Positions 9,288 through 17,517 are shown, counted from the stretch's first letter. The stretch is DNA of 64,000 bases from Bacteroidaceae bacterium (GCA_017467385.1 JAFTSK010000055.1:1-64000); one strand, 5' to 3'. Translations and numbers: made by a program. Notes: generated by a model not told the origin, from the letters alone.

Positions 9288-9965
9288 ATGAAAAAGTATT
9301 TAGCAGAAATGATTGGTACAATGGTACTTGTACTGATGGGATGCGGCACTGCCGTAAGTTTGGGATGTACTTCGGATAATCCGGAATTGGCATCTACTGT
9401 TGTAGGAACAGCAATGGCCTTTGGCTTGTCTGTAGTAGCTATGGCATATACCATTGGTGGTATTAGTGGTTGTCATATTAACCCAGCTATTACATTAGGT
9501 TGTTTGATGAGTGGAAGAATCAGCGGTAAAGATGCCGGTATGTATATGATTTTCCAGACAATTGGTGCCATTATCGGTGCAGCTGTCCTTTATTTGTGTA
9601 CTTCTACCAGCGGTGATGTCGTTGTTGGAACTGGTGCAAATGCTTGTCAGAATGGCGTATCTGTGATGGGTGGTTTGGTTGCCGAAATTGTATTTACAGC
9701 TGTATTTGTATTGGTTGTATTGGGAACTACTGATAGCAAGAAAGGTGCTGGAAACTTCGCTGGATTGGCTATTGGTTTGTCATTGATTCTTGTACACTTG
9801 GTTTGTATCCGTTACACCGGTACTTCTGTAAATCCGGCTCGTTCTATCGGTCCGGCTTTGTTCCAGGGTGGTGAAGCGTTGGCACAATTGTGGATTTTCA
9901 TTGTAGGTCCGTTCATTGGTGCAGCTATTGCAGCACTTATTTGGAAGTGCATTGGTAAGGAATAA
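9288..9965 (+). CDS. aqpZ: AqpZ-like aquaporin
   Basis: A major-intrinsic-protein channel of 225 residues with six membrane segments and two half-helices. Both NPA boxes are present: HINPA (N65-P66-A67) and SVNPAR (N182-P183-A184, R185). F45 and H170 match the selectivity filter of water-specific AqpZ rather than that of glycerol facilitators, so rapid water flux across the inner membrane is the likely role. The start at 9288 is set by the promoter at 9225-9255. A strong terminator follows, so the gene is probably monocistronic. Confidence 0.93.
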   Translation: MKKYLAEMIGTMVLVLMGCGTAVSLGCTSDNPELASTVVGTAMAFGLSVVAMAYTIGGISGCHINPAITLGCLMSGRISGKDAGMYMIFQTIGAIIGAAVLYLCTSTSGDVVVGTGANACQNGVSVMGGLVAEIVFTAVFVLVVLGTTDSKKGAGNFAGLAIGLSLILVHLVCIRYTGTSVNPARSIGPALFQGGEALAQLWIFIVGPFIGAAIAALIWKCIGKE

Positions 9966-9981
9966 GTTATCCATAGAATAA

Positions 9982-10023
9982 GAAAAAGTCCTTGAATCCT
10001 GTGCAGGATTCAAGGACTTTTTC
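9982..10023. terminator. bidirectional-looking terminator after aqpZ
   Basis: Perfect 20-base arms with a two-base loop, flanked by an A-run on the left and a T-run on the right. The core is AGTCCTTGAATCCTG pairing with CAGGATTCAAGGACT. A -7-like TATATTTG (10025-10032) for the next gene begins right after it. Confidence 0.9.
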
Positions 10024-10086
10024 TTATATTTGCGTTCCTTTTCAAGAAATGTTCTAAGAGCATACAACCAAATTGAAGTAATAGAA

Positions 10087-10893
10087 ATGAATATAAACTT
10101 TTTAAGTCTGGCAAGTGGTAGTAGTGGAAACTGCTACTATTTAGGTACGGACACATACGGAATATTGATAGATGCCGGAATTGGTATCCGAACCATCAAG
10201 AAGATTCTCAAGGAATATAATCTCTCCCTGGATTCTATCTTAGGGGTATTTGTAACCCATGACCATGCCGACCATATCAAAGCTGTGGGAACTTTGGGCG
10301 AAAAGTATGGCATTCCTGTTTATACGACGCAGGAAATCTATGTGGGCATCAATAAGAACTATTGCATGACAGAGAAACTCTCGCCTGCCAGTGTTCGTTT
10401 CATTCAAAAGGAAGTGCCTTTCCAACTGAAAAATTTTCAGATTACTTGTTTTGAGGTTCCTCACGATGGTACGGACAATGTGGGTTATAGCATTGAGGTA
10501 GGAGGGAAAGTCTTTTCTTTTTTGACGGACTTAGGACATATTACTCCCACAGCGGCTCATTATATTGGTAAGACAAACTACTTGGTGTTAGAAGCGAATT
10601 ATGACGAGGAAATGTTGAGAATGGGGCCTTATCCACAATACTTGAAGGAACGAATTGCAGGTGCTAACGGACACATGTGTAATCGGGATACAGCCGAATT
10701 CTTGGCCGAAAACCTTCATGAAGGGCTGAAATTTGTAGCTCTTTGCCATTTGAGTAAAGAAAATAATCATCCCGAACTGGCTTATAAGACAATGGAAATG
10801 TTTTTGCGCAATAAAGGTGTGGCTATCGGACGAGATATACAACTGACTGTGTTAAAGCGAAATACGCCTTCCGGCTTTTTTGTCTTTTCATAA
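10087..10893 (+). CDS. WalJ/YycJ-like metallo-beta-lactamase-fold hydrolase
   Basis: A metallo-beta-lactamase-fold protein of 268 residues. The metal-binding motif THDHADH (around residue 55) and later conserved histidines are visible. The N-terminal pattern ASGSSGNCYYLG and the overall length match the YycJ/WalJ group, thought to be an exonuclease or phosphodiesterase linked to DNA and cell-wall housekeeping. The ATG at 10087 is chosen over 10030 because the -7 element overlaps the longer start. Chemistry is likely; the natural substrate is not evident. Confidence 0.9.
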   Translation: MNINFLSLASGSSGNCYYLGTDTYGILIDAGIGIRTIKKILKEYNLSLDSILGVFVTHDHADHIKAVGTLGEKYGIPVYTTQEIYVGINKNYCMTEKLSPASVRFIQKEVPFQLKNFQITCFEVPHDGTDNVGYSIEVGGKVFSFLTDLGHITPTAAHYIGKTNYLVLEANYDEEMLRMGPYPQYLKERIAGANGHMCNRDTAEFLAENLHEGLKFVALCHLSKENNHPELAYKTMEMFLRNKGVAIGRDIQLTVLKRNTPSGFFVFS

Positions 10894-10929
10894 AATCTCT
10901 TTCAAGAGCAAAAAAAATCTCGAAAAAGC

Positions 10930-10960
10930 TTGCACAGTTTAAATAAAACACCTACCTTTG
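10930..10960 (+). promoter_or_regulatory. promoter of the tRNA-Lys pair
   Basis: TTG at 10930-10932, a 20-base spacer and TACCTTTG at 10953-10960. The start point would be near 10967, about 16 bases before the first tRNA. Confidence 0.8.
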
Positions 10961-10982
10961 CAACCGCAAATCAGAAAGATAT

Positions 10983-11055
10983 GCATCCTTAGCTCAGTTG
11001 GTAGAGCAACTGACTCTTAATCAGTGGGTCCAGGGTTCGAATCCCTGAGGATGTA
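10983..11055 (+). tRNA. tRNA-Lys (anticodon CTT), copy 1
   Basis: A full cloverleaf: acceptor GCATCCT with AGGATGT (the first pair is G-U), D stem GCTC/GAGC, anticodon stem ACTGA/TCAGT with loop CTCTTAA, and T arm with GGTTCGAATCC. The anticodon CTT reads the lysine codon AAG. The 3' CCA is not encoded. Confidence 0.96.
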
Positions 11056-11076
11056 CAAATAAAGTGGTTTGCGTAT

Positions 11077-11149
11077 GCATCCTTAGCTCAGTTGGTAGAG
11101 CAACTGACTCTTAATCAGTGGGTCCAGGGTTCGAATCCCTGAGGATGTA
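11077..11149 (+). tRNA. tRNA-Lys (anticodon CTT), copy 2
   Basis: Identical in all 73 bases to the copy 94 bases upstream. It has no separate promoter and is probably processed from the same transcript. Confidence 0.96.
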
Positions 11150-11153
11150 CAAA

Positions 11154-11187
11154 AGAGGTTGGAGTGAGTTTCCAATCTCTTTTTTTG
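11154..11187 (+). terminator. terminator of the tRNA-Lys operon
   Basis: AGAGGTTGGA pairs with TCCAATCTCT (one G-U pair) and is followed by seven T. Confidence 0.85.
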
Positions 11188-11250
11188 TTTTGTCTAATCG
11201 AAAAGATTGTTTGGACTTTGTGAAACAGATAAGTAATAAGTATAATAAAT

Positions 11251-11487
11251 ATGGCAGCAACGAAAGACCAACGAAAACTGTTGAACAGATGTGTGATGAA
11301 TGAAATTCCGGTATTTGTATTGACCGGAACCGATCGGTGTGCAATGGCGGCACTTCGTGCATACGCTGAAGCAGCCCGACAAATGGGATGTGCGGAAGAG
11401 TTTGTGGAAGATTTGGAATGTAACGTATTACCGGATTTTCGGGATTTCCAGGTACAGGAACCGGATAAAGTGAAATTACCTGATTAA
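11251..11487 (+). CDS. conserved hypothetical protein, 78 residues
   Basis: A small soluble protein that starts after the tRNA terminator and ends 15 bases before the Ntn-hydrolase gene, so the two probably form an operon. It is helical (LRAYAEAARQMGCAEEFVEDL) and carries three cysteines. No signal peptide. I do not recognise the family, and the link to its neighbour is positional only. Confidence 0.72.
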   Translation: MAATKDQRKLLNRCVMNEIPVFVLTGTDRCAMAALRAYAEAARQMGCAEEFVEDLECNVLPDFRDFQVQEPDKVKLPD

Positions 11488-11502
11488 AACAAAGAAAAGG
11501 AT

Positions 11503-12738
11503 ATGAAAAACAACTTTTTGAGACGAAGCTCTTTATTCGTTATAGCACTCGTCGGATTAATAGCACCGGTATGGGCTTGCTCATCGGCTGTTATTTCCGG
11601 TAAAGTAACACCGGATGGTCGCCCGTTACTGTGGAAGAATCGTGAAACAGAACATTTGCGTAATCATATGGCTTATATTAAAGGAGAGAAATACGACTTT
11701 GTGGCCAATGTGAACAGCGATAGTTATCCGGCAGAAAAGGAAGCGTGGATAGGTTCGAATACGGCAGGGTTTGCTTTGATGAATACACAAAGTTATAATT
11801 TGGTGCGTGAAGATATTGCCGATGACGATCGTGGTCCGGCCAATGGGAGAGTAATTTATCGAGCTTTGGAAGTTTGTGCAACGGTGGCTGATTTTTGCCA
11901 TTTCCTGGATACCATTCAGAAACCGAGTGGCATTGAGGCCAATTTCGGTGTAATTGACGCACAAGGGGGAGCAGCCATGTTTGAGGTGGATGAACATTCT
12001 TACAAAATGTTTGATGCGAACGATCCGAATGTAGCTCCTCATGGGTATGTAGCTCGTACCAACTTTTCGAATGGGGGAGAACTAAATGAAGGTTATGGCT
12101 ATGTACGCTACTTGGAAGTAGAACGAGTATTGTCAAAGGCTTGTGCGATGGGTGGAATTACTCCGCAACTGATTTTCTCGGATTTGGCTCGTTCTTTCCG
12201 AAACAATATCCTTGATGTGGATTTGCGTAGCGGTGATTTTAACTATCCGGAAACATCGGGTTGGTTTGTCGATCAGGATTTCATTCCTCGTTATAATACT
12301 TCTTGCTCAGTAGTCGTACAAGGAGTAAAGAAAGGAGAGAGTCCGGAATTAAGTATCGTATGGACGATTTTAGGTTATCCGCCGACCAGCGTAGCGGTTC
12401 CTCTTTGGGTAAAGGATAATCTGCCGACTATGGTTTGTTATAACGAGGACTTGAAGGCTTCTCCATTGAGTGCCGTTTCGTTAAAGTTGGCCGATGAAAA
12501 GGTTTTTCATTATAAGCAAGGAGGGGGAACCAATCGTTATTTGCATTGGGAAAACCTATATAATTTGCAAGGTACGGGCATTATGCAACGTCTGATAAAA
12601 GTGGAGGAAGAATTGTATCATCAGGTACTTCCTTTCCAAGAAAAGAGTTATCGCGATGGAAAGGTGAATCAGAAAGATTTGGAAGCTCTTTATACTGATT
12701 TAGAAGGGCTTCTGATGCGTGAAAATGTATTAAAATAA
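11503..12738 (+). CDS. secreted Ntn-hydrolase (acyl-transferase/C45-like)
   Basis: A predicted exported N-terminal-nucleophile hydrolase of 411 residues. The signal peptide ends ...APVWA and the next residue is C26 in CSSAVISGK. Cleavage there would expose a catalytic N-terminal cysteine, as in penicillin/isopenicillin acyltransferase and choloylglycine-type amidases. The core TPDGRPLLWKNRET and the later EANFGVIDAQGGAAMFEVD fit this fold. The tryptophan at -2 argues against a lipobox. It would hydrolyse or transfer an amide-linked acyl group outside the inner membrane. Candidate substrates include peptides, acyl-amino acids or bile salts, and cannot be settled here. Confidence 0.82.
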   Translation: MKNNFLRRSSLFVIALVGLIAPVWACSSAVISGKVTPDGRPLLWKNRETEHLRNHMAYIKGEKYDFVANVNSDSYPAEKEAWIGSNTAGFALMNTQSYNLVREDIADDDRGPANGRVIYRALEVCATVADFCHFLDTIQKPSGIEANFGVIDAQGGAAMFEVDEHSYKMFDANDPNVAPHGYVARTNFSNGGELNEGYGYVRYLEVERVLSKACAMGGITPQLIFSDLARSFRNNILDVDLRSGDFNYPETSGWFVDQDFIPRYNTSCSVVVQGVKKGESPELSIVWTILGYPPTSVAVPLWVKDNLPTMVCYNEDLKASPLSAVSLKLADEKVFHYKQGGGTNRYLHWENLYNLQGTGIMQRLIKVEEELYHQVLPFQEKSYRDGKVNQKDLEALYTDLEGLLMRENVLK

Positions 12739-12741
12739 ACG

Positions 12742-12830
12742 CCAAAGAGAATTGCTTTGTTCTCCAAAGAGAATTAAGTCGTTCTCCAAAGAGAGTTTAG
12801 TCGTTGTTCAAAGAGTATTGAAAAAAGCTT
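12742..12830. repeat. 22-base-register array (locus 1)
   Basis: Cores CCAAAG at 12742, 12764 and 12786 and TCAAAG at 12808 are spaced exactly 22 bases apart. Units read CTCCAAAGAGAATTAAGTCG and similar. The array lies between the Ntn-hydrolase stop and a terminator. A 64-codon reading frame across it is not credible. Confidence 0.85.
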
Positions 12831-12832
12831 TA

Positions 12833-12860
12833 GGGGATGTGAAGAACATCCCCTTTTTTT
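12833..12860 (+). terminator. terminator before the oxalate operon
   Basis: GGGGATGT, a five-base loop, ACATCCCC and seven T. It isolates frc from the upstream gene. Confidence 0.9.
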
Positions 12861-12927
12861 ATAAATCATTTCCACAGGGCGAACCATTTGCGGCGGCATA
12901 CGTTATCCCCCTAAACTCATTAAAATT

Positions 12928-12933
12928 AGGAGG
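12928..12933 (+). promoter_or_regulatory. strong Shine-Dalgarno site for frc
   Basis: AGGAGG lies nine bases before the ATG at 12943. Most genes in this window, as is typical for Bacteroidetes, lack so strong a site. It fixes the start of frc. Confidence 0.75.
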
Positions 12934-12942
12934 AAATGAATT

Positions 12943-14214
12943 ATGAAAGCACCCTTAGAAGGTATTAGAGTGATTGACTGGACCCAAGTACAATCGGGCC
13001 CTTCGTGTACGCAAATGTTGGCTTGGTTAGGAGCTGACGTCATTAAAATTGAACGAAAAGGATTGGGAGATCCTACTCGAACGGAATTATTAGACTATCC
13101 GAACATGGATAGCTTGTATTATTTGCAACTAAATTGCAACAAACGTTCGATAGAATTGGATATGAAAACGCCTGAAGGCAAGGAGATTCTGACACGCTTG
13201 CTTGAAACGGCCGACATCTTTGTCGAAAATCTGCACCCCGGAGCTGTGGCCAAGTTGGGCTTCTCCTGGGAAGAAGTTCATAAAATCAATCCAAGAGTGA
13301 TTTACGGTACGATTAAGGGTTTCAACGATGATTCGCCTTTTGCCAGCGTGAAAGCTTTTGAACCGGTGGCACAATGTGCCGGAGGTGCAGCGGCTACGAC
13401 GGGTTGGTGGAAGGGCGAATACAATATCCCTACCCAGTCGGGGGCGGCTTTGGGCGATAGCAATACGGGAATGCATTTGCTTATTGGTTTGTTGGCGGCT
13501 TTGTTGCAACGGGAAAAGACGGGCGAAGGTTGCTTCGTGGAACAGTCTATGCAGGACGCGGTCATCAATCTTTGTCGAGTGAAACTTCGCGACCAGCTTA
13601 TTTTGGAACACACCGGAACATTGGCTCACATGCCACAATATCCAAACGAAAAGATAGGCGATACGGTTCCTCGTGGTGGAAACGTGGAAGGTGGGCAGGT
13701 ATTAGGCTGGTGTTATCGTTGTAAAGGTTGGGAAGAAGATTCGAGTGCGTTTGTCTATATCGTGCTTCAGAATGAAATGAAACCGTTTGCGGCAGCTGCC
13801 AAAGCCATTGGTAAGCCGGAATGGATTGACGATCCGAAGTTCAACACGCCCGAAGCTCGTAACAAGGTAAAGCAGGAAATCTATGATGCAATCGAAGCCT
13901 ACACCATCACTCGCGAGAAAATGCACATTGTAGAAGAATTGGGCAAACTGGGTGTGCCTTGCGGTCCGGTACTGAGCATGAAAGAAATTGCCGAAGACGA
14001 ATCTTTGCGTAAGTGTGGCACCATTGTGGAAGTTGACCAGCCGGGAAGAGGTAAGTTCCTGACCATCGGATGTCCGCCTAAGTTCTCTACCTACAAACCG
14101 GAAATCAAACCGGCTCCGGCATTGGGAGAGCATACAGACGAGGTCTTGAAGGAAGTGGGCTATACGGCAGACGAAATCGCCGACCTTCGCAGTAAACATA
14201 TCGTGTGCAAATAA
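12943..14214 (+). CDS. frc: formyl-CoA:oxalate CoA-transferase
   Basis: A class III (CaiB/BaiF) CoA-transferase of 423 residues. It moves CoA from formyl-CoA to oxalate, giving oxalyl-CoA and formate. The sequence follows the Oxalobacter Frc pattern closely: VIKIERKGLGDPTR, NCNKRSIELDMKTPEGKE, and the catalytic aspartate D172 in SGAALGDSNTGMH, as well as the glycine-rich PRGGNVEGGQ loop and GVPCGPVLSMKE. Length matches the family (about 428). It leads an operon: oxc follows after 19 bases and a transporter six bases later. No clear TAnnTTTG promoter is visible; a degenerate ACCATTTG sits near 12885. Other CaiB-family activities are possible, but the oxc neighbour makes oxalate very likely. 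Confidence 0.95.
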   Translation: MKAPLEGIRVIDWTQVQSGPSCTQMLAWLGADVIKIERKGLGDPTRTELLDYPNMDSLYYLQLNCNKRSIELDMKTPEGKEILTRLLETADIFVENLHPGAVAKLGFSWEEVHKINPRVIYGTIKGFNDDSPFASVKAFEPVAQCAGGAAATTGWWKGEYNIPTQSGAALGDSNTGMHLLIGLLAALLQREKTGEGCFVEQSMQDAVINLCRVKLRDQLILEHTGTLAHMPQYPNEKIGDTVPRGGNVEGGQVLGWCYRCKGWEEDSSAFVYIVLQNEMKPFAAAAKAIGKPEWIDDPKFNTPEARNKVKQEIYDAIEAYTITREKMHIVEELGKLGVPCGPVLSMKEIAEDESLRKCGTIVEVDQPGRGKFLTIGCPPKFSTYKPEIKPAPALGEHTDEVLKEVGYTADEIADLRSKHIVCK

Positions 14215-14233
14215 CCCTCAAAAATGAAAGTAT

Positions 14234-15943
14234 ATGAATTATATAACCGAAAACCCTAACGCCGCCCTGACCGATGGTATGCATTTGCTGGTGGATGCTT
14301 TGAAGATAAACGGGGTGGAAGCCATTTATGGGGTAGTGGGTATTCCCGTTACCGATTTGGCTCGTTATGCACAGAAGGCCGGAATCCGATACATCGGGTT
14401 CCGACATGAACAATCGGCCGGTCATGCGGCGGCCATCAGCGGTTACCTGACCAAGAAACCGGGTATCTGTCTTACTGTATCGGCTCCGGGATTCTTGAAC
14501 GGATTGACAGCGCTGACAGAGGCAACCATCAACGGATTCCCCATGATTCAAATTAGTGGTTCAAGCGACCGTAATATTATTGACCTTCAACAAGGCGACT
14601 ATGAAGGACTTGACCAGATGAATGTGGCTAAACCTTTTGTGAAGGCGGCTTATCGTATCAACCGACCGCAAGACATTGCCATTGGCGTGGCGAGAGCCAT
14701 TCGTGCGGCCTTATCCGGAAGACCTGGAGGCGTGTATTTGGATATCACAACTGCTATGTTGAGTACGACGATGGACGTTCACGAGGCGCAAGCTTCTCTC
14801 TTTACGCCGGTTGATCCGATTCCGGTACAGATACCTTGTTCTACGGCCGTAAAGCGCGCTTTGAAACTCCTGTCGGGAGCCACCAAACCGTTGGTTATCA
14901 TCGGAAAGGGGGCGGCCTATTCGCAAGCCGAAGGTCAGCTGAAAGAGTTTATCGAAAAGACGGGTATCCCATTCCTGCCTATGTCTATGGCAAAGGGCGT
15001 ACTCCCCGATGACCACCCGCAATGTGCCGCTTCTGCCCGTAGTTTGGTACTCGGCCAGGCCGATGTGGTGATGTTGGTGGGAGCAAGGCTTAACTGGCTG
15101 TTGAATCATGGCAAAGGCAAGAAATGGAATCCCAATGCCAAGTTTATCCAATTGGATGTATGTGCGGAAGAAATGGATAGCAACCGACCGATTGAAGCTC
15201 CGGTTGTGGGTAGTATCTGCGCTTCACTCGATATGATTCTTTGTAAGATGGAACCGTTCAATATCCGTTGTGGGGAAGCTTGGATGAAGAGTATCAATGC
15301 GGTGAAGCAAGCCAACGCTGAGAAAATGCAGCAGAAACTCAATACGCCTACGGAACCGATGAACTATTTCAATTCTTTGAAAGCGGTTAGCGAGGTGTTG
15401 CAAGACTATAAAGACATCTACTTGGTAAACGAAGGAGCCAATGCGCTGGATAATACCCGCAATATTGTCAACATGTATCACCCTCGTTTGCGGTTGGATA
15501 CCGGTACGTGGGGCGTAATGGGAGTTGGCATGGGTTACAGTATCGGTGCGGCCGTAACGGGTGGCAAACAAGTTCTTGCCGTCGAAGGCGACAGCGCTTT
15601 CGGATTCAGCGGCATGGAGATAGAAACCATCTGCCGATACCGGCTTCCGATTACAGTATTGGTTCTCAATAATGGCGGAATCTATCGGGGAGACGAGAAA
15701 GGACAAGGGCAGAACGGCGATCCGGCACCTACCATGCTTATGCCGGAAGCCCGTTACGACCGACTGATTGAAGCCTTTGGCGGTATGGCCTTTCATGTAA
15801 CTACTCCGGAGGAGCTGAAGGAAGCGTTGAGTGCGGCTTTGGCTTCCAAGTCTCCTGCGCTGATAAATTGTGTGATTGATCCTTCCGTTGGATTGGAAAG
15901 CGGTCATATTGGTAATTTGAATCCTCATTCAACCGTTAAATAA
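14234..15943 (+). CDS. oxc: oxalyl-CoA decarboxylase
   Basis: A thiamine-diphosphate enzyme of 569 residues that converts oxalyl-CoA to formyl-CoA and CO2, regenerating the CoA donor for Frc. The N-terminal catalytic glutamate is E59 in GFRHEQSAGHAA. The Oxc-typical segment DYEGLDQMNVAKPF follows near residue 120. The C-terminal cofactor motif runs from GDSAFGFSGMEIETICRY to LVLNNGGIYRG. Length equals that of Oxalobacter Oxc (568). The set with frc and an AEC transporter mirrors yfdW-yfdU-yfdV of Escherichia coli. The cycle consumes one proton per oxalate, so it can help pH balance or ion-motive force. Confidence 0.96.
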   Translation: MNYITENPNAALTDGMHLLVDALKINGVEAIYGVVGIPVTDLARYAQKAGIRYIGFRHEQSAGHAAAISGYLTKKPGICLTVSAPGFLNGLTALTEATINGFPMIQISGSSDRNIIDLQQGDYEGLDQMNVAKPFVKAAYRINRPQDIAIGVARAIRAALSGRPGGVYLDITTAMLSTTMDVHEAQASLFTPVDPIPVQIPCSTAVKRALKLLSGATKPLVIIGKGAAYSQAEGQLKEFIEKTGIPFLPMSMAKGVLPDDHPQCAASARSLVLGQADVVMLVGARLNWLLNHGKGKKWNPNAKFIQLDVCAEEMDSNRPIEAPVVGSICASLDMILCKMEPFNIRCGEAWMKSINAVKQANAEKMQQKLNTPTEPMNYFNSLKAVSEVLQDYKDIYLVNEGANALDNTRNIVNMYHPRLRLDTGTWGVMGVGMGYSIGAAVTGGKQVLAVEGDSAFGFSGMEIETICRYRLPITVLVLNNGGIYRGDEKGQGQNGDPAPTMLMPEARYDRLIEAFGGMAFHVTTPEELKEALSAALASKSPALINCVIDPSVGLESGHIGNLNPHSTVK

Positions 15944-15949
15944 GAAGCT

Positions 15950-16897
15950 ATGATAGATATATTGATAAAAGACATCCTTCCCATCTTTGTGATTATGTTC
16001 TTGGGATACATCGCCGGAAAACGGAAGGTGTTCAATAGTTCCGACTCGAAGATTCTGAACAAGTTGGTGTTGACATACGCTTTGCCGGCCGCCTTGTTTG
16101 TCTCTATCGTGAAGGCCGACAGAGCCATGCTCTTTGATGACTTGAAGTTGACGATTGTGAGTTTGGTGGTCATTACGGGCATGTTCTTGTGGGCTTATTT
16201 CTCTTGTTACAAGTTCTTCAAGCATACCAAGAGTGAGGCGGCCGTCTGTGCCTTGATTTCAGGTTCGCCGACAATTGGCTTCTTGGGCTTTGCCATCTTG
16301 GAGCCTATTTATGGGGCGACGGCTACCACCGGCTTGGTTGTGGCCATTGTTTCCATTGTAGTCAATGCGGTCAATATCCCGATAGGTATGGCTTTGCTTA
16401 ATCATGGGAAAGGGGCTTCCACTCCACAAGCCAAGCAAGGCAATCCGGTGGTAGACGCATTGAAAGAGCCTGTTTGCTGGGCGCCGATATTGGCTGTGGT
16501 GTTGGTGCTTGCAGGTATCAAGTTCCCTACCATCCTTGATCCTAACTTTGAACTGATTGCCAAAGCCAATTCCGGGGTAGCTGTTTTTGCCGCCGGTCTG
16601 ACACTTAGCGGCATGAGTTTCCAGTTGGACAAGGAAGTTGTCTATAACACCATTCAGAAATTGGTGCTGATGCCGGCCGCTTTGCTGGTTGTGGGTATGC
16701 TCTTTCAGATGGAAGCCGACAAACTCCAGATGATGGTCTTGGCGGGTGCATTGCCTCCGGCTTTCTCGGGTATCATCATTGGTAATCAGAAGCAGTTGTA
16801 TGAACGTACCGGAACTTCATCGTTGGCGTTCAGTATTCTGCTTTTTGTGTTGGCTGCTCCGTTCTGGATTTGGGTTACACGATTGGTGGCGGTATAG
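15950..16897 (+). CDS. AEC-family transporter, likely oxalate/formate (YfdV-like)
   Basis: An integral membrane carrier of 315 residues with about ten hydrophobic segments, of the auxin-efflux-carrier (AEC) family. It starts six bases after oxc, so it is almost certainly in the operon. Characteristic features are the N-terminal [17 protein letters not shown], the [14 protein letters not shown] crossover segment, and the second repeat [14 protein letters not shown]. YfdV, encoded with the same enzymes in E. coli, is of this family. The oxalate-formate antiporter OxlT belongs to a different (MFS) family. Uptake of oxalate, possibly in exchange for formate, is inferred from context. Confidence 0.88.
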   Translation: MIDILIKDILPIFVIMFLGYIAGKRKVFNSSDSKILNKLVLTYALPAALFVSIVKADRAMLFDDLKLTIVSLVVITGMFLWAYFSCYKFFKHTKSEAAVCALISGSPTIGFLGFAILEPIYGATATTGLVVAIVSIVVNAVNIPIGMALLNHGKGASTPQAKQGNPVVDALKEPVCWAPILAVVLVLAGIKFPTILDPNFELIAKANSGVAVFAAGLTLSGMSFQLDKEVVYNTIQKLVLMPAALLVVGMLFQMEADKLQMMVLAGALPPAFSGIIIGNQKQLYERTGTSSLAFSILLFVLAAPFWIWVTRLVAV

Positions 16898-16900
16898 TGC

Positions 16901-16930
16901 TTGATATATCGAATAAATTCACTATTTTTG
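16901..16930 (+). promoter_or_regulatory. promoter inside the oxalate-operon terminator
   Basis: TTG at 16901-16903, a 19-base spacer and TATTTTTG at 16923-16930. The -7 element lies partly in the left arm and loop of the hairpin at 16912-16955. The start point would be near 16937, leaving a leader of about 20 bases for the gene at 16959. Confidence 0.65.
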
Positions 16931-16957
16931 CCCACGCTTAAATAGTGAATTTATTTT
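16912..16957 (+). terminator. terminator of frc-oxc-transporter operon
   Basis: AATAAATTCACTATTT pairs perfectly with AAATAGTGAATTTATT (16 bases each) around a 12-base loop, then a T-rich tail. The hairpin ends three bases before the next ATG. Confidence 0.8.
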
Positions 16958-16958
16958 T

Positions 16959-17513
16959 ATGGATATACAATATTTGATTCGTTTGGAAGAAAAGATGCAG
17001 AACGAACTGTTACGTTTGGCTACATCAAGAAATATGTTGAAAGGTGTTTTGCTCGCAACGGAAGACATTGATGAACAATGGAAGATTTTGGCTCCGGAAT
17101 ACATGGCAGACGCTGTACCTCAAATAGCACATTATCCTACTGTCTCGGTGGCTTGGGCGGCTTACTTAGGTATGGCTGTGGCCTACGGTTGGGATGCCGA
17201 TTGGGAAACTTACTTGAAGCTCCCTTATCAATCGTACTATGGCGAACAGGGTTTTGATGACATGGACGAACACATCGTGCGTGATTTGCTTCGGGTTCCA
17301 TTGGATAGCAAGACGGCAAAGGAGTTGGAAGAAACTATCCGTCAATGTGGTGAAAAGGCAGTAGACTTGATTCGCTACGAACAAGTGCCACCGCAAAGCG
17401 AATTGGCTTTCCATGTGTTTGCTCGGGCTTGTAAGGCGATGTTTCGTATCGGTGCGGCTATCCAACTGAAACGTATGGGATACAATTTCGAGAAAGTAAA
17501 CTTGGGCAACTAA
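16959..17513 (+). CDS. conserved hypothetical protein, 184 residues
   Basis: A soluble, mostly helical protein with no signal peptide. It carries aromatic-rich segments (PTVSVAWAAYLGMAVAYGWDADW) and several acidic stretches. I do not recognise the family. The ATG at 16959 sits just after the oxalate-operon hairpin; an internal ATG at 16995 is an alternative. It appears to have its own promoter, so a role in oxalate metabolism is not implied. A hairpin terminator follows at 17518-17545. Confidence 0.8.
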   Translation: MDIQYLIRLEEKMQNELLRLATSRNMLKGVLLATEDIDEQWKILAPEYMADAVPQIAHYPTVSVAWAAYLGMAVAYGWDADWETYLKLPYQSYYGEQGFDDMDEHIVRDLLRVPLDSKTAKELEETIRQCGEKAVDLIRYEQVPPQSELAFHVFARACKAMFRIGAAIQLKRMGYNFEKVNLGN

Positions 17514-17517
17514 CATG

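Noticed and set aside
12752..12946. A 64-codon reading frame between the Ntn-hydrolase gene and frc
   Set aside because: It runs through the 22-base repeat array and a terminator and overlaps the frc start; nothing in it looks like a protein.
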